Assembly (NCBI RefSeq): GCF_002812985.1 | Contig: NZ_PGCP01000017.1 | Coordinates: 23,162-87,161 of the forward strand | Length of the DNA stretch: 64,000 nt | Direction of reading: 5' to 3' | Source of the DNA: Aeromonas lusitana | Lineage (GTDB): Bacteria > Pseudomonadota > Gammaproteobacteria > Enterobacterales > Aeromonadaceae | Shown here: positions 45,524 through 53,385 of the stretch, piece after piece | Layout of the letters: each line of letters opens with the position of its first letter | Numbering within the stretch: the first letter of the stretch is position 1 | Program-made: the position numbers and the translations under genes | Notes under the pieces: model-generated | Seen by the model: only the letters and a program-made list of their open reading frames with translations | Databases searched by the model: none | What the model was told of the DNA's origin: nothing

Positions 45524-46897
45524 TTAGGCTGCGGCCTTGGCGGCGTGCAGATTTTCCTGATAGCGGGCGACGAAACCGGCGCTCTGCTCTTCCAGGATCT
45601 GGATGAGACGGCGGCTCTGGGTCTGCACTATGGTGTAGAGGAACAGCATGGGCACAGCGACCACCAGGCCTTGCATGGTGGTGACCAGGGCCTCGGAGAT
45701 ACCGCCCGCCATCAGCTTGGGATCGCCGGTACCGAACAGGGTGATGGCCTGGAAGGTGGCTATCATCCCGACCACGGTACCCAGCAGGCCCAGCAGCGGC
45801 GCGACCGAGGCGATCAGCTTGATGATGCTGATGCCCTTCTCGAACTTGGGCACGTTGCGCAGGATGATCTCGTCGAGCTTGGATTCCAGATCCTCGATGT
45901 TGTCACCGCGATGGCTCTGGTAAGCCCCCAGCATCTCGCCGATGGGGTTGCCCTTGACGATCTGATCGGATTTGAGCTGCTTGCGCATGGATCCGCCGAT
46001 GAGGGAGAGACGCGCGCCGCAGAACAGGGCCAGCAGGGTACCCAGTACACCGAGCACCATGATGACGTAGCCCACTTCACCCCCCTGATCGACCCGCTCC
46101 TTGAAGGTGGGGGACTGCACCAGCAGGGAGAGGATCACGCCGCGGGACGGATCGACGAAGATGGGCTCGACGGCGCCGCCGCCTTGCTCAAACTTGGCCA
46201 CCGGCTCCAGCACGCTGTTGTCGGGCTGGCGCGGCAACTGTTCGAACTTGCCGGTCTCCGGCACGAAGGTCAGGTACTTGCCCTCGGAGACGGTATTGAA
46301 CTCCCCTATCTGGGTGACCGTCTTCTCGGCCTGGTTGCCTTCCCCGTACACCACGGTCGCCGGGATCTGGCTCACCTTGCCACCATCGACCATGCGGCTG
46401 AGGGTGGTGGTCCAGAAGGCAGTCAGATCGTCGCTGGAGGGCAATTCTTTACTTTCGGCAAGGCGAGTCAGCAGCGCCGCCTGCTCCGGGTGCTCGACCC
46501 GGCGGGCGGAGGCGTTGAAGATCCCCTTGAACTCACCGGCGAACTGGCGCAGTACGCCGAACATCTCCCCCATGTTGCCGGAGCGCTGGCGCAGGGTCTC
46601 GGTTAGCTCGGTCAGCTGCTTGTCGTTAGCATCGAAGGTGGCCTTGAGCTGCTCGCCCTTGGCGGTCTCGGCGGCGAGCTCGGCCTTGGCCTTAGCCAGC
46701 AGGGCGCCCTGCTCGTTCTTGTCGGCCAGGAAGCGGGCTTCCCGCTCCTTGTTGAGCTGGGATTCGCTCAGGTTGGATGCCTTGACCTGGCTCAGCAGGG
46801 CATTGAGGTCCACCGGTTTCTCGGCTGCGGTCACCGGCAAGGTGATCAGGGTGGCGCCCGCGATCAGGGAGGCAATGGCGAGTTTGATTCCTTTCAT
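45524..46897 (-). CDS. TtpC-like MotA/TolQ/ExbB protein with large periplasmic domain
   Basis: 457 residues: signal peptide or N-terminal helix (MKGIKLAIASLIAGATLITL), a long coiled-coil periplasmic region (KNEQGALLAKAKAELAAETA), then a C-terminal MotA/TolQ/ExbB channel domain with VAPLLGLLGTVVGMIATFQA and SEALVTTMQGLVVAVPML. This layout is that of Vibrio TtpC, a TonB2-specific partner needed for uptake through certain receptors. The ATG overlaps the DUF3450 stop. ATG 46897 chosen; the frame reads on to 47035 inside DUF3450. Confidence 0.93.
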   Translation of the reverse strand: MKGIKLAIASLIAGATLITLPVTAAEKPVDLNALLSQVKASNLSESQLNKEREARFLADKNEQGALLAKAKAELAAETAKGEQLKATFDANDKQLTELTETLRQRSGNMGEMFGVLRQFAGEFKGIFNASARRVEHPEQAALLTRLAESKELPSSDDLTAFWTTTLSRMVDGGKVSQIPATVVYGEGNQAEKTVTQIGEFNTVSEGKYLTFVPETGKFEQLPRQPDNSVLEPVAKFEQGGGAVEPIFVDPSRGVILSLLVQSPTFKERVDQGGEVGYVIMVLGVLGTLLALFCGARLSLIGGSMRKQLKSDQIVKGNPIGEMLGAYQSHRGDNIEDLESKLDEIILRNVPKFEKGISIIKLIASVAPLLGLLGTVVGMIATFQAITLFGTGDPKLMAGGISEALVTTMQGLVVAVPMLFLYTIVQTQSRRLIQILEEQSAGFVARYQENLHAAKAAA

Positions 46898-47658
46898 GAT
46901 GTTTTCTCCGCAGTTTGAATCGGCAGCTTGATAAGGGCGGGGGGCGCCTGCTTCTTGGCGATGCGAAGGCCCTGTTCGACTGCACTGCGATATTCCTGGG
47001 GCAACTCTTCCCATTGGCGGGTCTTCTTGTTCCACATGCCGGTCTCGTTGCCATCCGGGGATTGGTAGAGCAAGGCGATGCGGCCGACCCGCAGGAACTC
47101 ATAGGTCTTCTCGTTGCCATCCTTGTCCAGGCTGGCTTTGTAAGACTCTATGGTGCGGCTGAAGCCTTCCTCGATCTGATAGGCCTCGAGTATCTTGCGG
47201 TACTTCTCGGAGATGGTGACGTCGGCCCGGTTCATGAGATCGGTCAGGGCCGCTACGCGGTCCTCACGCTCGACCTTCTGGAACGGCAGATCCAGGGAGA
47301 CGAACTGATCGAGGGAGTCGATCATCTTGAGCATCAAGGGCACCACTTCGGTGCTGGTCTGATCGATCTGGGCTATCTGGCGCTGCATGGAGGCCAGCTC
47401 GCTGGTCTGGGACTCGACCATCTTGCCCACCTGCTCGTTGTAGGTGCGCAGGCTGTCGACCTGACGCAGGGCGCCCTTGTACTGGGCGAGGGCTGTCTCG
47501 GCAGATTCGGCATAGTTGTCGATCTTCTGCTGGGAGACTTTGGAGGCATTGTCGGTGGCGGCTTGAGCGTCCACTGCCTGGCTGGCAGAGGCGGCACTCA
47601 GATTGAAGCTGGTCAGCAAGGCGGCCGAAATCAGGCTGCCGAGGAGCGCTTTCTTCAT
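46894..47658 (-). CDS. DUF3450 family periplasmic protein
   Basis: 254 residues with a signal peptide (MKKALLGSLISAALLTSFNL to SAASASQ) and long helical, coiled-coil-rich sequence (SQTSELASMQRQIAQIDQTS), then FLRVGRIALLYQSPDGNETG. DUF3450 proteins regularly precede TtpC/ExbB/ExbD/TonB sets; they are presumed accessory factors in the periplasm. The MKKALLG start at 47658 opens the signal peptide. Confidence 0.9.
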   Translation of the reverse strand: MKKALLGSLISAALLTSFNLSAASASQAVDAQAATDNASKVSQQKIDNYAESAETALAQYKGALRQVDSLRTYNEQVGKMVESQTSELASMQRQIAQIDQTSTEVVPLMLKMIDSLDQFVSLDLPFQKVEREDRVAALTDLMNRADVTISEKYRKILEAYQIEEGFSRTIESYKASLDKDGNEKTYEFLRVGRIALLYQSPDGNETGMWNKKTRQWEELPQEYRSAVEQGLRIAKKQAPPALIKLPIQTAEKTS

Positions 47659-47721
47659 TGTAATAGTCCTTTTTTTCATAGGATTACCCTATCTCCGTAA
47701 CTTCCATGGGATCGTGGGCAC

Positions 47722-47743
47722 AGCCGGCCCGAATGGGCCGGCT
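47722..47743 (-). other. Strong hairpin between receptor gene and DUF3450 gene
   Basis: AGCCGGCCC / GGGCCGGCT around GAAT. No T run follows on the minus strand, so it is more likely a partial stop or an RNA-stabilising element that separates high receptor expression from the TonB genes. Confidence 0.6.
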
Positions 47744-47761
47744 TGTCTCTTGCTTGGTGGA

Positions 47762-50368
47762 TTAGAACTTCTGGGCGTAGTCGATGTAGTAGATGCGACC
47801 GTCGATGCTGTAGAGCTCTTCGTCGAAGGTGAAGCCATCGCTCTCGAGGGACGGGCCCACGTTGAACATGTTCTTCACCCCGACCTGGATCTTGCCATCC
47901 CACGGCGCTTCCACGCCGACGTTCAGGTTCCAGGTGGTCTGGGATGCGATGTGACCGACTTCCTGACCGGTGTCGGCGATGTAGTCCTGGCTCTGGGAGT
48001 CGATGTAGTTAGCGCTCAGATAGGTATCCATGTTCCACCATTGGGGAACGTTGACACCGACACCCGTGCTGAAGCGCATCTGTGGCTTGCCGTTCTGGCC
48101 TATCTTGTCGATAACAGGGCCGCCGGCGTACAGACCTTCCTTGTAATCCAGGATGTAGGTACCGCCCAGGTCATAACGGATGGTGGCCGAGGTCAGGTCG
48201 TACTTGTAGTCGACCTTGAGATCGAGGCCCGAGGTATCCAGGGTTCCCCGGTTGACCATGGGGGCGATGGCACCGCTGATCTTGCCCTGGCTGTTACGGC
48301 TGATGCTGCTGGAGCTGCCGGTATTCAGCTCGTCATAGATGACGGACTGCAGGGTGTTCAGCTGGATCACGTCGTCAATGCTGATGGTGTAGTAGTCGAG
48401 AGACAGGTTCAGGTTGTCCAGCGGGCTGTAAGCCACCCCGAAGTTCCAGGTGTCTGCGGTCTCCTCCTTGAGCTGCTCGTTGGCGGTACGGGTGGTGGTG
48501 TACTGGCGGTTCGGGCAGTCCGCCGCCGAGATGCCGTTGGCCTCGCAGTAGACATAGTCCTTGGCCCAGTCTGCGGACTCCGAATCTGCCGCATAGAGAT
48601 CACTCAGGCTGGGGGCGCGGAACGAGCGGGACCAGGAGGTGCGCAGCATCAGGTTGTCCAGCGGCTGGTAACGCAGGCTCGCCTTGGGGGAGAAGGCGCT
48701 GCCAAAGTCGCTGTAGTCATCGAAGCGACCGGCCAGGTTCATCTCGATCTGCTCAGTGATGGGCACCAGGGATTCGATGTAGGCGGCGGTCACGTCGCGC
48801 ACCCCACCGGAGGAGTTGCCGGCGGAGCCTATGATGTTCAGCGCCTCGGACTGGGCATCGTACTTGTCGGTGTAAACCCAGTCGTTGTACTCGGCGCCGG
48901 CGTACCAGCTGACCGGCCCGGCAGGCAGTTCACCCATGTCCCACTGCACCCCGGCGTACCACTGGTAGAAGTCCATGGTGGAGCGGCGGCTGGTGTCGGC
49001 CGTCATCGCCTTGGTGCTGGCGGTATCGAATTCGCCACCCACAAACTTGCCGTCGGCTACCGCCTGCTGGGCGGCGGATTTGAGCACATAACCGGTGCCG
49101 TTCTCCTTGTTGTCTGTCTTGGAGTACAGGTAACCGGCGTTCCACTGCATGTCGCCCACGGATTCCGTGGTGATGGAGCCCTCGAAACCGAGGTTCAGGC
49201 TGCCGGTCAGGTCGGTGACCAGGTTGTCACGGGTGCCGACGTTGCTGAAGCGGTAGTAGGCGTAGGCAGCCTCACCCAGACCCTGGGTAGCGGCGGCGTC
49301 CAGGCCGTTATCGGTGAAGAACTGGGCGTTTTTCGGGTTGGCCGGATCTATGGTGAAGGGGCCGGCGGCGGGGGCGAAGCGACCGAAGCTCTCGACCCGG
49401 GAGCCGATGATCTGCGGCACGAAGTCGACCTTGTCGTTGATGTGGTAGCGGCCGTTCACGTACAGGGTGTCACGGCTGCGGGAGGCCGTGGTGGCGGCTA
49501 CCTGGCCGTAGTTGTAGTTACAGCCATCCTCGAAGCCGATGAAGGGGGATTTGCAGCTGCCATCGGCATTGGTGGCACCGGCCAGGGGGCCGTATTTCCA
49601 AACGGGATCGCCGTTGGCATCCAGACCTGTGATCCCTTCCACGTTGCGGCCGTAGGGGCTGGGGGACTCGTTGCCCTGCTTGGCAAGATAATCCCGGTCG
49701 CGGGCGTAGATGACGTCTTTCTTGTCGTGCTCGTAGACCGCCATCAGGGAGCCCTTCTCGCCGTTGATGCCGGCGACGATGGAGCCGCTGGCCTCGTCAC
49801 CGCCGTCTTCGGTCGGTGAGCCGAGGCGGCCCTGGAAGGTCAGGCCCTCATAGCCCTCTTTGAGCACCACGTTGATGACACCGCCGATGGCGTCGGAGCC
49901 GTAGATGGCCGAGCCGCCATCCAGGTTGACTTCAACCCGCTCGACGGCGGCCATGGGGATGGTGTTGAGGTTGATGGAGGTGCCGCCCATGGTGGGGGAG
50001 CCCGCTACCCGCTTGCCGTTCAGCAGCACCAGGGTACGCTCAGACCCCAGGCCGCGCAGGCCGACGGTAGATTGAGACTGGAAGGAGCTGCCGGAGGCGG
50101 GGGAGACGCCGCCGAAGGAGTTGTAAGAGGCCTGCTTGAGGTAATCGGCGACGGTTTGCTGGCCGGACTCTTCGATCCTGGCCTTGCTGACGGAGACGAC
50201 AGGGGTGGAACCTTCCACGTCGACCCGGGAGATCCGCGAGCCGGTGACTTTGATTTTTTGCAGTTTTTCGACGTTCTGGCCCTCTTCGGCCAGGACAGGG
50301 GTGACCACAACTGCCGCGCTCGCCAAGGCAAACGCTACGGCAGCAGAGAGTCTGCTTTTCCTAAGCAT
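47762..50368 (-). CDS. TonB-dependent outer-membrane receptor
   Basis: 868 residues with a signal peptide (MLRKSRLSAAVAFALASAAV to VLAEEG). LQKIKVTGSRISRVDVEGST is the plug-domain opening, followed by LRGLGSERTLVLLNGKRVAG and SAIYGSDAIGGVINVVLK. A 22-strand barrel ends in a terminal Phe (YYIDYAQKF). The GSRI-type plug is typical of Gram-negative receptors for sugars and peptides rather than siderophores. The substrate is unknown. It heads the TonB2 operon and is divergent from the peptide ABC operon. Confidence 0.95.
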   Translation of the reverse strand: MLRKSRLSAAVAFALASAAVVVTPVLAEEGQNVEKLQKIKVTGSRISRVDVEGSTPVVSVSKARIEESGQQTVADYLKQASYNSFGGVSPASGSSFQSQSTVGLRGLGSERTLVLLNGKRVAGSPTMGGTSINLNTIPMAAVERVEVNLDGGSAIYGSDAIGGVINVVLKEGYEGLTFQGRLGSPTEDGGDEASGSIVAGINGEKGSLMAVYEHDKKDVIYARDRDYLAKQGNESPSPYGRNVEGITGLDANGDPVWKYGPLAGATNADGSCKSPFIGFEDGCNYNYGQVAATTASRSRDTLYVNGRYHINDKVDFVPQIIGSRVESFGRFAPAAGPFTIDPANPKNAQFFTDNGLDAAATQGLGEAAYAYYRFSNVGTRDNLVTDLTGSLNLGFEGSITTESVGDMQWNAGYLYSKTDNKENGTGYVLKSAAQQAVADGKFVGGEFDTASTKAMTADTSRRSTMDFYQWYAGVQWDMGELPAGPVSWYAGAEYNDWVYTDKYDAQSEALNIIGSAGNSSGGVRDVTAAYIESLVPITEQIEMNLAGRFDDYSDFGSAFSPKASLRYQPLDNLMLRTSWSRSFRAPSLSDLYAADSESADWAKDYVYCEANGISAADCPNRQYTTTRTANEQLKEETADTWNFGVAYSPLDNLNLSLDYYTISIDDVIQLNTLQSVIYDELNTGSSSSISRNSQGKISGAIAPMVNRGTLDTSGLDLKVDYKYDLTSATIRYDLGGTYILDYKEGLYAGGPVIDKIGQNGKPQMRFSTGVGVNVPQWWNMDTYLSANYIDSQSQDYIADTGQEVGHIASQTTWNLNVGVEAPWDGKIQVGVKNMFNVGPSLESDGFTFDEELYSIDGRIYYIDYAQKF

Positions 50369-51103
50369 CGCTAGTATCCTTCCTGATTGTTTTTTTGTTT
50401 GCTTCCTGTACCGCCCTCGTTGGAGCGGTGCGTAAGGCTTATCAAGGTTTAATAAGTGACGTCAAATGAGGCGGGGCGAACGGGGCAGGGGTGGGTAATA
50501 AGATGACTATGTTTTAATGATGGGGATTTTTTGGAGTTTTATTCTGATTAATTAATAAAACACCATGTAAAAATAATGTTAAATTCAATTGTGTCCATTT
50601 TATTGATTATTTTTGAACTTATCGATAAGCAGCCTGTCCCCCTGATCCGTATATCGTGATTCGATATTTATACAGTATTTAAATCTGCCGTTAGCCTGGG
50701 CCGCGAGCTTGTACCGTGCCGGTGTCACGGAAATTTCCCTCTTCTTTACGGGTAAAATAAAGGAGAAAGGGTATTTTTATATGCTATTGTTTTGTATGTG
50801 AATTTTGTTTTGTTGTTCGCGTTTTTAATTTGTTTTGAATGATTAAAATTTATTTAAACCTGAGTGCGTAGCAGTTTTTTATCTTGAAGTTGGGTTTTTA
50901 TGAAAAAAATCCCGGTTATTTCTGCTGCGCATGGGGATGCGCATCCATCAGGCCCGCGCTACTTGATTTTTGTTGCAGAGCTTTTACAGTGACCGAGCGG
51001 ATTGTCTGCCAATAGCAGTCAATTCAGTGAGTAATGCCAGGAAGGACAGGCCGTTCATTGGAATGAGACGGCCATACAAGAACAACAAGGACGAGGTTCC
51101 ACC
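50369..51103. other. AT-rich divergent control region between receptor/TonB2 and peptide ABC operons
   Basis: 735 bases markedly richer in A and T than the flanks. It contains the inverted repeat CTTAT-N8-ATAAG (about 50438), a TGCGCAT-GGGG-ATGCGCA hairpin (50926-50943) and a possible 30-residue leader ORF. No known operator or riboswitch was matched. Confidence 0.6.
50900..50992 (+). CDS. Possible 30-residue leader ORF upstream of the peptide ABC operon
   Basis: ATG 50900 begins MKKIPVISAAHGDAHPSGPR and stops at TGA 50990. The perfect TGCGCAT/ATGCGCA hairpin lies within the frame. The ribosome binding site is weak. It may be a chance frame or a leader peptide. Confidence 0.25.
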   Translation: MKKIPVISAAHGDAHPSGPRYLIFVAELLQ

Positions 51104-52129
51104 ATGCTGTCGTATTTCTTACGTCGGATGTTTTTGATCATCCCGACGTTCCTCGGTATCACCTTGCTCGTCTTCACCATCACCCGCTTCGTGCCGGGCG
51201 GCCCGGTCGAGCGCATGCTGATGCAGGCGCAGGTATCACAAAATGAGACCGGACGCTCCAGCGGCAGCAAGGGCGCTCAGGCGCTTTCCGATGAGCAGAT
51301 CGAGGAGCTCAAGGCCTTCTACGGTCTGGACAAGCCCATGCTGGTCGCCTACTGGGAGTGGCTGCAGAAACTCGCCGTGCTGGATCTGGGGGAGTCGACC
51401 CGCTACTACGAGCCGGTGTGGGATCTCATCAAGGATAGGCTGCCGGTCACCGCCTTCTTCGGGCTGGCGACCTTTCTGCTGAGCTACGCCGTCTCCATTC
51501 CCCTAGGGGTCGCCAAGGCGCTCAAGCACAACAGCCGTTTTGACTCCTTGAGCTCCATGCTCATCTACATGGCCTATGCGCTGCCAGCCTATGTGGTGGG
51601 GATCTTCCTCATCACAGTGTTCGCCTTCCACCTGGAGTGGTTGCCCATGGGGGGCTTCCCGGGAGACGATTTTGATACCATGCAGAGCAGCTGGGATCAG
51701 ATCCGTACCGTGTTCTCCCACGCCCTCCTGCCCCTCATCGCCTACGCCATCGGCGACTTTGCCATCCTCACCATGACCATGAAGAACAGCCTGATGGAGA
51801 ACCTGTCGGCGGATTACGTGCGCACCGCCGTGGCCAAGGGGTTGCCGTTTCGCAAGGCGGTCACCGACCACGCCATGCGCAACAGCCTGATCCCCATCGC
51901 GAGCCACTTAGGATCCGTGCTCACCGTCTTCTTCGGCGGCTCTTTTCTCATCGAGACCATCTTCAACATCGACGGCATAGGCCTGCTCGGGTACGAGGCC
52001 ATCGTCGAGCGGGATTACCCCACCGTCATGGGGATCCTGGCCATCACCTCCATGCTGATGCTGGTGGGTAATATCGTCTCCGATATCTGCGTCGCCCTCG
52101 TGGATCCCCGCGTGCGGTTTGGAGACTAG
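51104..52129 (+). CDS. Peptide ABC transporter permease, YejB-like
   Basis: 341 residues opening MLSYFLRRMFLIIPTFLGIT, the usual DppB/OppB/YejB first helix, then ITRFVPGGPVERMLMQAQVS and the permease loop motif YVRTAVAKGLPFRKAVTDHA before DHAMRNSLIPIASHLGSVLT. The long insertion after helix 1 and the overall pattern fit YejB, part of an importer for oligopeptides and microcin C in E. coli. AAGGACGAGG precedes the ATG. First gene of the five-gene operon. Confidence 0.92.
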   Translation: MLSYFLRRMFLIIPTFLGITLLVFTITRFVPGGPVERMLMQAQVSQNETGRSSGSKGAQALSDEQIEELKAFYGLDKPMLVAYWEWLQKLAVLDLGESTRYYEPVWDLIKDRLPVTAFFGLATFLLSYAVSIPLGVAKALKHNSRFDSLSSMLIYMAYALPAYVVGIFLITVFAFHLEWLPMGGFPGDDFDTMQSSWDQIRTVFSHALLPLIAYAIGDFAILTMTMKNSLMENLSADYVRTAVAKGLPFRKAVTDHAMRNSLIPIASHLGSVLTVFFGGSFLIETIFNIDGIGLLGYEAIVERDYPTVMGILAITSMLMLVGNIVSDICVALVDPRVRFGD

Positions 52130-52131
52130 CC

Positions 52132-52242
52132 ATGAACATGAACCAGCTCTCTCTTGTCATGCCGATGCTGATGCCACGCCATATCGTCTCTGATATCTGC
52201 GTTGTAATGCCTGTCGATCCTCGTGTGCGGTTTGGAGGCTGA
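52132..52242 (+). pseudogene. 36-codon micro-ORF copied from the yejB-like 3' end
   Basis: The frame starts two bases after the permease stop. Its last 25 codons (MLMPRHIVSDICVVMPVDPR then VRFGG) copy the permease C-terminus (MLMLVGNIVSDICVALVDPR then VRFGD). Both copies are followed by a GAxTAGCC/GGCTGACC-type join and an ATGAAC start. It looks like a partial tandem duplication of the gene junction. Confidence 0.75.
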
Positions 52243-52244
52243 CC

Positions 52245-53294
52245 ATGAACCTGAATCTCAACCCGGTCACGCTGAAAAAACTCAAGCGCTTCAAGTCCAT
52301 CAAGCGCGGTTACTACTCCTTCGTCATCTTCTCGGTCCTGGTGATCATCTCCCTGCTGGCGGAGCTGCTGGTCAACAGCCGGGCCCTGGTGGTGAGTTAT
52401 CAGGGCGAGCTTCACTTCCCGACCTATGGCGATGTGATCTCGGGCCAGCAGTTCGGGCTGGATTACGAATACGAGACCAACTATCGCCAGTTGCAAGCCA
52501 GGTTCGAGAAGGAAGGAAAAGGGGACTGGGTGCTGCTGCCCCTGGTGCCCTGGAATCCCTATGAGCAGGACTTCAAGCAGGATGCCTATCCGCCCTATGC
52601 CCCGAGCCTGGCTGAGCGCCACTTCCTCGGCACCGACACCAGCGGGCGCGATGTGCTGGCGCGGCTGGTGTACGGCTTTCGCATCGCCATCGGTTTTGCC
52701 TTCATTACCCTGGTGGCGAGTTACGTCATCGGGGTCAGCATCGGCTGCATGATGGGCTTTCTCGGCGGGCGCTTCGATCTCATCTTGCAGCGCTTTATCG
52801 AGATCTGGTCCCAGGTGCCCTTCCTCTACGTCATCATGATTTTGGTGTCGCTCGCCAAGCCGAACTTCGGCCTGTTTGTCGGCATCAACGTGCTGTTTGG
52901 CTGGATGGGGATCACCTGGTACATGCGCACCCTCACCTACAAGGAGCGGGCGCGGGACTATGTGATGGCGGCGCGGGCCCAGGGGGCGACCACGGGGCGC
53001 ATCATCTTCCACCACATCTTGCCGAACACCTTGATGATGATCGTCACCCTGGCGCCCTTCGCCGTGGTGGGCAACATCTCCACCCTGACGGCGTTGGATT
53101 ACCTGGGTTTCGGCCTGGCGCCACCGACCCCGAGTTGGGGGGAGCTGCTCTCCCAGGGCATCAACAACCTGGATGCCATCTGGATAGTGAGCTCTGTGGT
53201 GGCGGCGGTGAGCCTGGTGCTGATCATGGTCTCCTTTATCGGCGAGGCCATCCGGGAGGCGTTTGATCCGCGCAAGTTCACCCGCTACCAATAG
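52245..53294 (+). CDS. Peptide ABC transporter permease, YejE-like
   Basis: 349 residues. MNLNLNPVTLKKLKRFKSIK and GYYSFVIFSVLVIISLLAEL are followed by a large periplasmic insert (YQGELHFPTYGDVISGQQFG), which is the YejE hallmark. HFLGTDTSGRDVLARLVYGF and DYVMAARAQGATTGRIIFHH are the permease motifs, and it ends IGEAIREAFDPRKF, close to E. coli YejE. ATG 52245 follows GGAGGCTGACC. Confidence 0.94.
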   Translation: MNLNLNPVTLKKLKRFKSIKRGYYSFVIFSVLVIISLLAELLVNSRALVVSYQGELHFPTYGDVISGQQFGLDYEYETNYRQLQARFEKEGKGDWVLLPLVPWNPYEQDFKQDAYPPYAPSLAERHFLGTDTSGRDVLARLVYGFRIAIGFAFITLVASYVIGVSIGCMMGFLGGRFDLILQRFIEIWSQVPFLYVIMILVSLAKPNFGLFVGINVLFGWMGITWYMRTLTYKERARDYVMAARAQGATTGRIIFHHILPNTLMMIVTLAPFAVVGNISTLTALDYLGFGLAPPTPSWGELLSQGINNLDAIWIVSSVVAAVSLVLIMVSFIGEAIREAFDPRKFTRYQ

Positions 53295-53385
53295 CTGTGT
53301 GAGATGCCATTAGTACATGGAATTACATGATTTAACCCTTAATCAAGAAGCCCCCGTAGCAGGGGCCATGACCAGGAAGTCAAAT

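Noticed and set aside
47603..49819. Very long open frame opposite the TonB receptor gene
   Set aside because: It is the antisense shadow of a high-GC receptor gene with signal peptide, plug and terminal Phe; the antisense product has no recognisable domain or start site.
50742..50800. AAAGGAG followed by a six-codon frame in the AT-rich region
   Set aside because: Far too short to judge and not linked to any structure or gene.
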